Positions 8,435 to 16,290 of a stretch of DNA of 64,000 nt are shown piece by piece. The notes below the pieces were generated by a model, which did not search any database, was not told the origin of the DNA, and saw only the letters and a list, made by a program, of their open reading frames with translations. The first letter of the stretch is position 1, and the number at the start of each line of letters is the position of its first letter. The DNA lies in the NCBI RefSeq assembly GCF_018129385.1, contig NZ_JAFCLN010000007.1, forward strand, positions 1 through 64,000. Reading direction: 5' to 3'. Source of the DNA: Bradyrhizobium lablabi. Its GTDB lineage: Bacteria > Pseudomonadota > Alphaproteobacteria > Rhizobiales > Xanthobacteraceae. The position numbers and the translations under genes are program-made.

Positions 8435-9342
8435 GCATGGCGACAGCTACAGCCGAATTCCGCGCCGCCGGCACCGATCTTTCCGAGCGCCGCCGTAGCG
8501 GCGTTTCACGCGGGCCGCTGGTCGATATCGCAGCAAGGCCCGAACTGACTGATATCGAATGGGGCGCGGGCGGCGCAGCGCGCATCGGCGCGTTCGTCAC
8601 CATCGCCGCGCTCGCCAGCAACGAGCGGATCGCCGCCGCCTATCCCGGTCTGGCGGCTTCCGCGCTTGGACTTGCAACGCCGCAGGTCCGTCACCTCGCC
8701 ACGCTCGGCGGCAATCTCGCGCAGCGCTCGCGCTGCTGGTATTTTCGCAATCCGCACATCGATTGCCTCAAGAAGAGCGGAGCGGATTGCCCGGCGCGGG
8801 ATGGCAATCATCTCTATGGCGTCGCGTTCGATCTCGGCCCCTGCGTCGCGCCGCATCCCTCCACGATGGCGGCGGCGCTGCTCGCCTATGATGCGCGCGT
8901 TGCGACTGACCAGCGCAGTGCGCTCACGATTGGAGAACTATTGGGCGATGGCTCCGACGGCTCGGCCGATCACGCGCTGCGACCGGGCGAGATGATCCGC
9001 AGCATCGCGCTGCCGCCGCCGCAGCAGAGCGAGCGCGCACTCTACAAGCGCGCCATCAGCCGCACGCATGCGGAATGGCCGCTGGCGGAGGTCTGCGCCC
9101 GCGCTGTGGTGAAGGACGGCGCATTCCAGTTCATCCGCCTCGCCGCCGGCGGCATCGCGCCTCGGCCGCTGCGGCTGGCGGCGAGTGAAGCTGCATTACA
9201 GGGCAAGCCGGCAGACGCCGCGACGATTGCGGAAGCTGCGAAGCTCGCGACATCGGGCGCCAAGCCGCTGCCGATGACGGGCTACAAGCTCGATCTGCTA
9301 AGCGGGCTGGTGAAGGATTTGGTGGAGCGGCTGGCGAGTTAA
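8431..9342 (+). CDS. FAD-binding subunit of the molybdenum hydroxylase, with PaoB-like cysteines
   Basis: The 303-residue protein has the CoxM-type FAD motifs AAGTDL (12-17) and ATLGGNLAQ (90-98). The insert that follows carries Cys102, Cys112, Cys120 and Cys138 (SRCWYF, DCLKKSGADC, LGPCVAPHPS), the arrangement of the extra 4Fe-4S site in PaoB/YagS-type subunits. The N-terminus is short: the usual 25 or so residues before the first FAD motif are only partly present. It overlaps the fused subunit by ATGA. It passes electrons from the 2Fe-2S clusters to the final acceptor. No XdhC/PaoD chaperone gene is adjacent. Confidence 0.85.
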   Translation: MSMATATAEFRAAGTDLSERRRSGVSRGPLVDIAARPELTDIEWGAGGAARIGAFVTIAALASNERIAAAYPGLAASALGLATPQVRHLATLGGNLAQRSRCWYFRNPHIDCLKKSGADCPARDGNHLYGVAFDLGPCVAPHPSTMAAALLAYDARVATDQRSALTIGELLGDGSDGSADHALRPGEMIRSIALPPPQQSERALYKRAISRTHAEWPLAEVCARAVVKDGAFQFIRLAAGGIAPRPLRLAASEAALQGKPADAATIAEAAKLATSGAKPLPMTGYKLDLLSGLVKDLVERLAS

Positions 9343-9372
9343 TCCAGCGACGCTGTTTTCACAAACCAAGAT

Positions 9373-9547
9373 TCGTCATGCCCGGCCACCCGGTCCGGCC
9401 TTTCGGCCGGCCGGATGACAAGCTCCGGCGGGGCATCCAGTACGCCGCGGCCCATCGGCTCTATCACTACTGCCTCTGGAATACTGGATCGCCCGCCGGA
9501 GCCTGTCATCGGGCGCGCGTTCGCGCGACCCGTTGGCGGGCGATGAC
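9373..9547. repeat. Composite palindromic repeat, family C, copy 1
   Basis: It contains GTCATGCCCGGCC, a CCAGTACGCCGCGG block and CTCTGGAATACTGGATCG, then GGGCGATGACG: an outer inverted pair with a CCAGTA...TACTGG inner pair. Copies at 28810 and 43717 share the same inner block. No gene lies in this gap. Confidence 0.75.
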
Positions 9548-9575
9548 GCCTGGTTTGTTGCGACAAGTGCGTTCG

Positions 9576-10361
9576 TCACTGCCCCTTCACAAATTGCAAC
9601 CACCTCTCCTGCCCCGACTTGATCGCCGTCTTGCGTTCCGCGTCTACCCCGGTGACCCGGTTCTTCGCTGATAGCATGGCATTAGCCGCGACGTTGTAGC
9701 GAGCAAGAGTCCGCTGGGACGGGAAGACGAGCTGACCGTCGACGACCTTGTACTTGCCGAACTCGTCGATCAGCACAGCGACAAAATCATCGTAGGCCCG
9801 ATAAAAGTCACCGCGCGCTGCCAGCAATCTGGACATCACGGCCGTCATGTCGGCGTGCCGCTTGTCGATGTTGTCGAGCAGGCCGGCCACCGCATCTTCC
9901 TTGAGAGACCAGAGCGCGTTGGTCCTGACGGCGTCGCGCTCGCGCTTGAGCAGTTCGGCAAAGCGCGGCATGAACGCCGCCGCATTGGCCTGCGCCGTCT
10001 TGATGTCGCGGCGAAGCGCCTCCAGATCGGCCCGGCTTGCCGCGCCGAAATTGAATTCCCTTGCAGCGGCAGGCGGCGCGACTTCGCTCATGAGCTTTTC
10101 GGTGGCAGTGCCGGTTTCGGCCGCTGCCCTGGTGGCCATCGCGATCACCTGAAGGAGTTTGCTCGAGCCGTATTTTCTGGAAACCGCCTCGATCTGGCTG
10201 ACATCGGTGATGTCCTGCACCGCCTGCCGGCTTTCGCCCGCGGAAATGTTTTCCTGTAGCTTGCCGAGATCGGCAACGAAGTAAGCGCCCGCCGCAAGTG
10301 CAGCGATCAGGACAGCGAACGCGATCCCGATGCGCCACTTCGAATTTTGGCCGGAAGGCAT
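9576..10361 (-). CDS. Membrane-anchored helical protein of unknown function
   Basis: The 261-residue protein has one N-terminal transmembrane helix (WRIGIAFAVLIAALAAGAYF) and an otherwise helical, probably periplasmic body with coiled-coil-like stretches (DLEALRRDIKTAQANAAAF, LAARGDFYRAYDDFVAVL). The start at 10361 is chosen because GGGAGG lies 10 bases upstream; the earlier ATG at 10379 has none. The layout resembles sensor or chemoreceptor periplasmic domains, but no signalling domain is attached. Function unknown. Confidence 0.7.
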   Translation of the reverse strand: MPSGQNSKWRIGIAFAVLIAALAAGAYFVADLGKLQENISAGESRQAVQDITDVSQIEAVSRKYGSSKLLQVIAMATRAAAETGTATEKLMSEVAPPAAAREFNFGAASRADLEALRRDIKTAQANAAAFMPRFAELLKRERDAVRTNALWSLKEDAVAGLLDNIDKRHADMTAVMSRLLAARGDFYRAYDDFVAVLIDEFGKYKVVDGQLVFPSQRTLARYNVAANAMLSAKNRVTGVDAERKTAIKSGQERWLQFVKGQ

Positions 10362-10470
10362 TTTGGATCGGCCTCCCATTGCAATAGGGTGATCAGGAAT
10401 CAGGCAGTGGGATTATAGATCGTTATGACGAGCGGGAAATCTGGACTTGTTCGGGCGGCGCGACCGCCTC

Positions 10471-11694
10471 TCACTCGTCCACCAACTCGTCTTCCTCGTT
10501 GACCTTGCCCTTGTGGCGGTGCGTCACCGACTTGCCGCCGAGCGCGCCGGTGATCCAGGAATCGCGCGAGGCGTAGGGGTTGCGTCCGCCGGCGCGTGAG
10601 GCAACCGCATCGCCGGAGACGGCGGCGGGCTGGCAAATGACGCGGCCGCTCGAGCGACGCATCAGGTCGAAATGGAAATGATCATAGTGATAGACGTTGG
10701 AGCCCGGCGCCAGCACGGTGTTGAACATCTGGCAGGCGCCGCCCTGGATGTCGCGCAGGAAACCCTGCTCTTCCGGCATGCCGCGCCAGCCGTTCTTGAC
10801 GGTGACCTTGCGGCCGTCGGCGAGCGTGAAGCCGGCGATATCGAGCGCGTTGCCGAAGGCGTGCTCGGAAATATGCGCATGCGCATTGCCGTTCATGCCG
10901 CGGCAGGAATAGGCGGAGATCTGCTTGATCTCGACCACGCGCGAGCCGAACCAGCGCTGTGCCGCCGGCTGCACGGACTCGGCGAGCCAGCGGTCGAGCA
11001 TCGACACGATCGGACACGCCAGCGTCGCGGTCGGCTTGATCGAGACCGGGCCGACCGATGCAACGGGATTGCCGCGGCCGGGGCCGAGCGCCGGCAGCGG
11101 CTGCGTGTCCTGCCGTTCGGAATACGGCGCGGGATTTCGCTCGCGCGCGGGATAGGACGGCGCACCCATATAAGGTGAGCGGCCGGCCGGCTGCCGGTAA
11201 TCGGGCGTGCCCTCGGATGGAAGATCGATGTCATCGCCCTGCTGCGCGACGCCGGGCGCTGCGAGCGAGATCGGTCCCGACTGCGGCGCGCCATAACCCG
11301 GCTGGGGTGCAGCGCCGTTGGAATAGGTATTGGCCGGATAGGAATTCGAATAGGTCGGCGGCGGCGCAGCCTGCTGCCGCTGCACCGGCCAGCGCGGCTG
11401 GTTGCCGATGGAAGCGGGCGGGCGGAGTTGTTCATCGGCAAAGCCGAAACTGCTGCTGCTTTCGCCGAGCGCTGCGACCTTCAGCGGATATTGCGCACCG
11501 CACACGCCGGGGCCGGAAATCGGCTCGACCCGAACAATCTCAAGGCTTTCCTTGACCGCGCCGGATTTCAGGCACGCCACCTCGGCCTCGGCCCGCCACG
11601 GCTCGCGCTCGGCGGAAAAAAATCCGCGCCCGCAGCCTGCCAGCGATACAAGGACGAAGGAGCCGACGAGATACAAACGAACTCCACGCGTCAT
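10471..11694 (-). CDS. Extensin-like family lipoprotein
   Basis: The 407-residue protein begins with a lipoprotein signal (VSLAGC, lipidated Cys near residue 21), then about 190 residues of Pro/Gln/Tyr-rich linker. The C-terminal extensin-like domain follows, with SEHAFGNALDIAGF, a conserved Cys pair (SYSCRG, GGACQM) and HYDHFHFDL. The His/Asp pattern resembles zinc D-alanyl carboxypeptidases, so a cell-wall role at the outer membrane is plausible but unproven. A pair of direct repeats lies upstream. Confidence 0.85.
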   Translation of the reverse strand: MTRGVRLYLVGSFVLVSLAGCGRGFFSAEREPWRAEAEVACLKSGAVKESLEIVRVEPISGPGVCGAQYPLKVAALGESSSSFGFADEQLRPPASIGNQPRWPVQRQQAAPPPTYSNSYPANTYSNGAAPQPGYGAPQSGPISLAAPGVAQQGDDIDLPSEGTPDYRQPAGRSPYMGAPSYPARERNPAPYSERQDTQPLPALGPGRGNPVASVGPVSIKPTATLACPIVSMLDRWLAESVQPAAQRWFGSRVVEIKQISAYSCRGMNGNAHAHISEHAFGNALDIAGFTLADGRKVTVKNGWRGMPEEQGFLRDIQGGACQMFNTVLAPGSNVYHYDHFHFDLMRRSSGRVICQPAAVSGDAVASRAGGRNPYASRDSWITGALGGKSVTHRHKGKVNEEDELVDE

Positions 11695-11723
11695 GCGCGC
11701 AACTTCGCGCGAATTTATTTAAA

Positions 11724-11765
11724 GACTCTTCAACGCGTTGATTTTACGACTCTTTAACCACGTTG
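11724..11765. repeat. Direct repeat upstream of the extensin-like gene
   Basis: GACTCTTCAACGCGTTG (11724-11740) and GACTCTTTAACCACGTTG (11748-11765) repeat with a 24-base period. They lie 30-71 bases before the extensin-like start codon and could be tandem regulator sites. Confidence 0.4.
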
Positions 11766-11824
11766 GGCGGTGCTCCCGCCCTGTGGACATCCCGGAGCGA
11801 CAGGGAACCTGACTTTTTTCGCCG

Positions 11825-11850
11825 GGAACGCGCTGTTAGCCTTGTGCGTT
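11825..11850 (+). promoter_or_regulatory. Sigma-EcfG-type promoter
   Basis: GGAAC at 11825-11829, 17 bases, then CGTT at 11847-11850: an exact match to the alphaproteobacterial general-stress promoter. It ends 40 bases before the ATG of a 27-codon gene. Confidence 0.7.
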
Positions 11851-11890
11851 AAATGCGGGCAGCGACGACGTGAACCAGGGGAGTTCTCCC

Positions 11891-11974
11891 ATGACTTTCG
11901 TCAGCAGACTGAGCGTTGTTACCGCCTATGTCGCCCTCGCCTTCGTCGGAGCCGTGGTGCTCGGCGTGTTCTAG
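11891..11974 (+). CDS. 27-residue single-pass membrane peptide, stress-regulated
   Basis: The peptide is a short polar head (MTFVSRLSVV) plus one hydrophobic helix (TAYVALAFVGAVVLGVF), ending at TAG. CAGGGGAG at 11877-11884 gives a good ribosome binding site. The gene has a complete unit of its own: sigma-EcfG promoter at 11825, the coding frame, and a strong terminator at 12008. I recall near-identical peptides in other Bradyrhizobium genomes. It probably sits in the inner membrane; partner and role are unknown. Confidence 0.75.
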   Translation: MTFVSRLSVVTAYVALAFVGAVVLGVF

Positions 11975-12007
11975 GCGATCCACTCCGAAAGACTTGGATG
12001 AATGATG

Positions 12008-12039
12008 GCCCGGCGATTGAAATGATCGCCGGGCGTTTT
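12008..12039 (+). terminator. Rho-independent terminator of the small peptide gene
   Basis: GCCCGGCGAT and ATCGCCGGGC form a 10-bp stem with a short loop, followed by GTTTTC. It starts 34 bases after the small gene's stop. Confidence 0.8.
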
Positions 12040-12290
12040 CATGTCTTCACCACGAATAGCGCGCGACGCCCTTGCCGGCGTAAGCCGGCGTAAGACTGTG
12101 TGACGTTGGAAAATTCGGCCTCGAAGGCGCCGGCGAGCGAGAACGTCGCCACCGTGCCATCGGTATTGTAGTCGCGCCCAGGCAACGCGTTGGCGCGATG
12201 TCTTGCTAAGCTAACTTGCCGCGGCCAGCAGACGACATACGCTCCTGCCAAACTCAATCCGATCAGCCGGGTTTCTTTCCGCGATTCCAT
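12039..12290 (-). CDS. Possible small protein, unknown
   Basis: An 83-residue frame starts at ATG 12290 with GGAG seven bases upstream. It has a weak hydrophobic N-terminal stretch (RLIGLSLAGAYVVCW) and a later segment DGTVATFSLAGAFEAEFSNV. No family is recognised and codon bias is only moderate, so it may be a decayed or chance frame. Confidence 0.3.
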   Translation of the reverse strand: MESRKETRLIGLSLAGAYVVCWPRQVSLARHRANALPGRDYNTDGTVATFSLAGAFEAEFSNVTQSYAGLRRQGRRALFVVKT

Positions 12291-12404
12291 TGTGAGCTCC
12301 GACGATGGGACCGCCTCAAAGGCGGATAATCCGCTCGCATTGTGGGTGTAATCGATCTCAGGTGGACGCCGAAGGACGTCGTCGCGAAGCGGATGGCTGA
12401 TCAA

Positions 12405-12709
12405 CCAAGCTCACGCACGCTGCGTTTCGCGCGGTTGCTCGTTGGGCCGTGTCATTGCGGCCGCGACGTGCCGGCCTGCCCAATTCCTCATCGCTGGCGG
12501 ACCAATCGCGGAGATCGTGACGAGGCGGTTTTTGCTTTTCAACTCATGAAGCTACGCAATAGAATTGGCGCAACCGCTGAACCCGCCGGGTGCAGCGGTT
12601 TATTGATGGCCGGCGTGACATCGTTTCCTTGAACGCGCCCGGTATTGCTTTTTGCTGTGTCCCTTTGGTCGTGTCAGCGAAACGACCCGTTTTCAAGAGG
12701 AAGAAGAAC
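12405..12709. other. Gene-free leader region of the RTX protein gene
   Basis: No gene is supported here. The only structure I see is a hairpin, AACCGCTG (12572-12579) with CAGCGGTT (12593-12600) and an inner CCCG/CGGG pair, about 110 bases before the start codon at 12710. It may be a 5'-UTR element. Confidence 0.4.
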
Positions 12710-15064
12710 ATGGCCGTAACGATTACCTATAATTGGACCGGCGTCGTATTTGGCGGCTTCGTCAATGATGTCGTCACGGGCGGGGCGCAGAACTCGGTGG
12801 CTGCCGTCCCCTTTGGCGATGGCGGATGGGCAGCGGCGTGGAACGATGCGTTCCCGCCGGGCAATGTCAGGGCGCGCGTCTTCAGCTCGGCCGATACACC
12901 AATCGCCAGCGAGTTTGTCGCCAACGCAACCACAACCAATACTCAGACCGATCCGGCCGGCGCGCGGCTGAACGACGGCCGCGTTGTATTCGCCTTCACC
13001 GACACGAGCGTCGATGCAGGTGGAGATATTCACGCACGCCTCATCAACACCTCCGGCTCGCCCACGGGAAGCGACATCGTTATTTCGAGCAACGACAGCG
13101 TCGACCGTTCGGCTGATGTCGCCGCGCTCGCCAATGGCAACTACGTCGTGACATGGACGCGCGTCTTCGCCGGCGGCAACAATGATATCCGCGCCCAGAT
13201 CATGAATGACGCTGGCGCCGTGGGAGGTACTATCGCCATTCAATTCGGCGCCGAGAGCACGGACTTTTCGTCGGTCGCCGGGCTGACGAACGGCAATTTC
13301 GTGGTCGTCTGGCAGGAGGAGCCAGCCGGGGGAGGCAGTCAGCAGGTCCGCTTCCAGCGCTTTAGCTCATCGGGAGCGTCGGTGGATGCCAGCTCGGTCC
13401 TGATCGACAATGTCGGAACCATCAACTCGGATATCCAGGTGATCGGGCTCAAGGACGGCGGCTTTGCCGTCGCCTATACCGACAACGGCTGGGGCGTTGA
13501 CGGCACTGAGATCACGCTTGCGATCTTCAACGCCGATGGGACTGCGCGATCGGGCTTTGTGAGAGTCAACCAGACCATCACTGCCGGCAATCAGAACAAT
13601 CCGGCCCTTACGCAGCTTGACAACGGCTACATCGTCGTCGGCTGGTCGGATGCTGCCACGGGAAGCGGTTTTCAGAAGGCCTTCACCTCCTCAGGCGCGG
13701 CGATCGCCGGCTCGGAATTTGATAGTGCCGTCAATGTGACCGAGGCCGAGCTGGTCGCGCTCGATCAGGGCAAGGTGGTATTCGTGCGGTCGAGTACGTT
13801 CGCCGACAGCGGTGGCGATGGCTCGATACGCTATAGCGTCACGAACCTGACGCGAACTCAGACGGGCGACGGCGCCAGCGACAACATCATTGGTGACGGT
13901 TTGAGCGACGTGATGAACGGCGGCGGCGGCAACGACTTTTTTGTGGCCGCTGGTGGCGACGACTTGCTTGCAGGTGGCAGCGGAAGCGACACGGTCATAT
14001 TTGGCGGCAATGAAGCCGATTATCTCTTCGCTTACAATGCCGTTTCGAAGATCTTTACGATTACCGACAAGCTTGGCGCCGCCAGCAGCAGCTTTGACGA
14101 CGGCACCGATACGGTGAACAGCGTTGAATTCTTCCAGTTCTCCGACCGCACGATTGCGACTGCGGCGCTCGTTGGCCCCGAAAGGGACTTCAACGCCGAC
14201 GGCTTCAGCGACATTCTCTGGCGCAACGATGCCGGCACGACTCAAATATGGAACATGAACGGCGGCACCCTTGCCGGCACCGGCAACCTGGGAAACGTGC
14301 CCGCGCCGTGGACGATAGCCGGCACCGGTGATTTCAACGCCGACGGCAAGGAGGACCTGCTCTGGCGCAATGAAAGCACCGGCATCGCCCAGATCTGGCA
14401 TATGAACAATGGCACCATTCTGGATGCGCACTCGCTCGGCGTGGTTCCGTTGGCCTGGAAGGTCCTCGACACCGGCGATTTCAATGCCGATGGCATGAGC
14501 GATATTCTTTGGCGCAACGACAGCACCGGCGTGACCCAGATCTGGGACATGAACAACAACGGCACGATCCTGAGCGCGCAAAATCTCGGGGTGATGCCTG
14601 CGGTCTGGAGATTCGAAGGCTCCGGCGACTTCAACGGCGACCTCAAGACCGACCTCGTATGGCGCAACAGCAGTTCCGGCGAGCTCCAGGTCTGGAACAT
14701 GGATAACGGAAACATCGCGAACGCCCAGTCGCTTGGAGTCATCACGGCGAACTTCAAGATCGAGGGCATCGCCGACTTCAACGGCGACGGCAAGAGCGAC
14801 TTCCTCTGGCGCAACGACAGCACCGGCGTGACCCAGATCTGGAACATGGACAACTTCACGATCCAGAGCACCCGATCGCTCGGGTCGATCCCCGCCAATT
14901 TCCAGGTCGAGGATATCGCGGACTACACCGGCGACAGCAATGCCGACATTCTCTGGCGTAACACGACCAACGGCGTGACTCAGATCTGGGAAATGGACGA
15001 TGGAGCGATCACCAGCGCCCCGTCGCTCGGCGTGGTGCCGGCCAACTGGCACGTCATGGCCTAG
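12710..15064 (+). CDS. Secreted RTX-type protein with FG-GAP-like repeats
   Basis: The 784-residue protein starts at ATG 12710 behind AAGAGGAAG. Residues 1-380 hold repeats with a (N/D)GNYVVTWT/GGFAVAYT motif, suggesting a beta-propeller. Residues about 390-430 carry glycine-rich RTX nonapeptides (GGGGNDFF, GGDDLLAGGSGSDTV) that bind calcium. From about 490 to the end are six repeats of 46-49 residues built on DFNADGxSDILWRNxxTGxTQIWxM, an FG-GAP/VCBS-like calcium propeller. With no Sec signal and RTX repeats, type I secretion is likely, but no transporter is nearby. An adhesin or surface role is inferred. Confidence 0.85.
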   Translation: MAVTITYNWTGVVFGGFVNDVVTGGAQNSVAAVPFGDGGWAAAWNDAFPPGNVRARVFSSADTPIASEFVANATTTNTQTDPAGARLNDGRVVFAFTDTSVDAGGDIHARLINTSGSPTGSDIVISSNDSVDRSADVAALANGNYVVTWTRVFAGGNNDIRAQIMNDAGAVGGTIAIQFGAESTDFSSVAGLTNGNFVVVWQEEPAGGGSQQVRFQRFSSSGASVDASSVLIDNVGTINSDIQVIGLKDGGFAVAYTDNGWGVDGTEITLAIFNADGTARSGFVRVNQTITAGNQNNPALTQLDNGYIVVGWSDAATGSGFQKAFTSSGAAIAGSEFDSAVNVTEAELVALDQGKVVFVRSSTFADSGGDGSIRYSVTNLTRTQTGDGASDNIIGDGLSDVMNGGGGNDFFVAAGGDDLLAGGSGSDTVIFGGNEADYLFAYNAVSKIFTITDKLGAASSSFDDGTDTVNSVEFFQFSDRTIATAALVGPERDFNADGFSDILWRNDAGTTQIWNMNGGTLAGTGNLGNVPAPWTIAGTGDFNADGKEDLLWRNESTGIAQIWHMNNGTILDAHSLGVVPLAWKVLDTGDFNADGMSDILWRNDSTGVTQIWDMNNNGTILSAQNLGVMPAVWRFEGSGDFNGDLKTDLVWRNSSSGELQVWNMDNGNIANAQSLGVITANFKIEGIADFNGDGKSDFLWRNDSTGVTQIWNMDNFTIQSTRSLGSIPANFQVEDIADYTGDSNADILWRNTTNGVTQIWEMDDGAITSAPSLGVVPANWHVMA

Positions 15065-15079
15065 CTGATCATTTTGCTG

Positions 15080-15107
15080 ACGAACGGCCCCATGTGGCGC
15101 CGTTCGT
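15080..15107. terminator. Hairpin between convergent genes
   Basis: ACGAACGGC and GCCGTTCGT form a 9-bp stem between the stops of the RTX gene and the convergent DUF2147 gene. There is no U-tract, so terminator function is likely but not certain. Confidence 0.5.
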
Positions 15108-15112
15108 GCCGT

Positions 15113-16006
15113 CTAGCTGCGCGGCCGCGTCTCCATCTGGCGCTGCGTGACGAGCGGTCTCGTCGAAATCCGGATCCAGTTATTGCCCGAGCAATAGAAC
15201 CGGCCGAGCGCGCAGGCTTCGACGCGCAGCGTGTTCGGGCCTTTCAGGTCGAGCGTGCCGTAATAGGTGTCGCCGCTGTCCTTTGAATAGACGTTGCCGG
15301 TCCAGCGCGTGTCGTTCTTCGGCTTCATGTTGATCAGCACGGCCTCGCCCTTTTCATTCGACGAAGGCTGTAGCGTGTAGCCGCACAGCGCGGCGCCGCA
15401 TTGCGCGATGCGGACGACGCCCTTGTTTTCGGTCTGCCAGTCGCCGATCGGAGTGTCGCCCTCCTCTTCATGCAGCGTCTTGACGACCTGCGGCGTTGCC
15501 GGCGCCGGCGGAGGCGATGGTGTGGTTTCGACGGGCTGCGGCACCGGCGGCGGCGCGACACAAGGCTGTGCCGTCACCGCAGGCTGCGCCGGTGGCGGAG
15601 GCACGGGAGGCAATGGTCGCGTGGCGACGGTCTGGGTCGAGACCGACGCCGTCGAAAATCCCACGGCAGGAGGAGACGTTGGCGGCGGCGCTGCCGGCGG
15701 AGGCGCAGCGGCGACAATCGGGTTTGGCCGGACCGGCAGGGCGGGCGGCGGCGACACCTGCGTTGGAGGCGGTGCGGCCGCCGGAGGCGGCGGCGGGGGC
15801 GGAGCGACATCGCGTTCGTCATCGTCGCGGTCGCGGCGGCGCGATTTGTAGATTCCGGAAACCGAGATGGAAGCGCAGGAGGTCGAGCGGCAATGACGTG
15901 GCGCCTCGATGTGAATGCGACGTCCTCCGACCGAGAACGAGATTTGGCCGGCATCGGCTGATGTCGTCAGCATCAGCAGCGCGGCAAGACCGTAAAGTCG
16001 CTTCAT
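15113..16006 (-). CDS. Exported DUF2147 protein with proline-rich linker
   Basis: The 297-residue product has a signal peptide (MKRLYGLAALLMLTTSADAG), a small Cys-containing module (GQISFSVGGRRIHIEAPRHC...CASI) and about 110 residues rich in Pro/Ala. A C-terminal DUF2147 domain follows (PIGDWQTENKGVVRIAQCG ... INMKPKND ... GPNTLRVEACA). ATG 16006 with GGAGG upstream is preferred over 16024. It is a close paralogue of the divergent gene at 16291, with the same four-part design. Location is periplasmic; function unknown. Confidence 0.8.
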   Translation of the reverse strand: MKRLYGLAALLMLTTSADAGQISFSVGGRRIHIEAPRHCRSTSCASISVSGIYKSRRRDRDDDERDVAPPPPPPPAAAPPPTQVSPPPALPVRPNPIVAAAPPPAAPPPTSPPAVGFSTASVSTQTVATRPLPPVPPPPAQPAVTAQPCVAPPPVPQPVETTPSPPPAPATPQVVKTLHEEEGDTPIGDWQTENKGVVRIAQCGAALCGYTLQPSSNEKGEAVLINMKPKNDTRWTGNVYSKDSGDTYYGTLDLKGPNTLRVEACALGRFYCSGNNWIRISTRPLVTQRQMETRPRS

Positions 16007-16085
16007 CGGAGCCTCCCATCTCACGGGCCGAGGCTAGGCTCCGGCAGGTCAATTGAATGTGATTTGAGTCACCTCCGCCTGGTCA

Positions 16086-16177
16086 CGTCATGGCCGGGCT
16101 TGTCCCGGCCATCCACGTCGTTTTTGCGCCAAAAGCGACGAAGTCGTGGATGCCCGGGTCAAGCCCGGGCATGACGA
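16086..16177. repeat. Palindromic repeat, family E
   Basis: GTCATGGCCGGGCTTGTCCCGGCCATCCACG and CGTGGATGCCCGGGTCAAGCCCGGGCATGAC units face each other around a TTTTTGCGCCAAAAG core. It occupies the divergent intergenic region between the two DUF2147 genes. Confidence 0.7.
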
Positions 16178-16290
16178 GCGGGGATGCCGAAACTCCCGTG
16201 ACGTCGGTCACAGAACGCGCCGACGGGCCGGCGTAGGTTGGCGTCAGGTTCACACGCCTGCCAGTTCACACGCCACACCGGGAGAGTCCC

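Noticed and set aside
8431-8530. Frameshift or assembly error at the start of the FAD subunit
   Set aside because: The short N-terminus is odd, but the ATGA overlap with the upstream gene and the intact AAGTDL motif support a genuine start.
13691-15052. A 453-codon minus-strand frame with regular repeats
   Set aside because: Its repeats are the mirror of the FG-GAP repeats of the RTX gene; no independent support.
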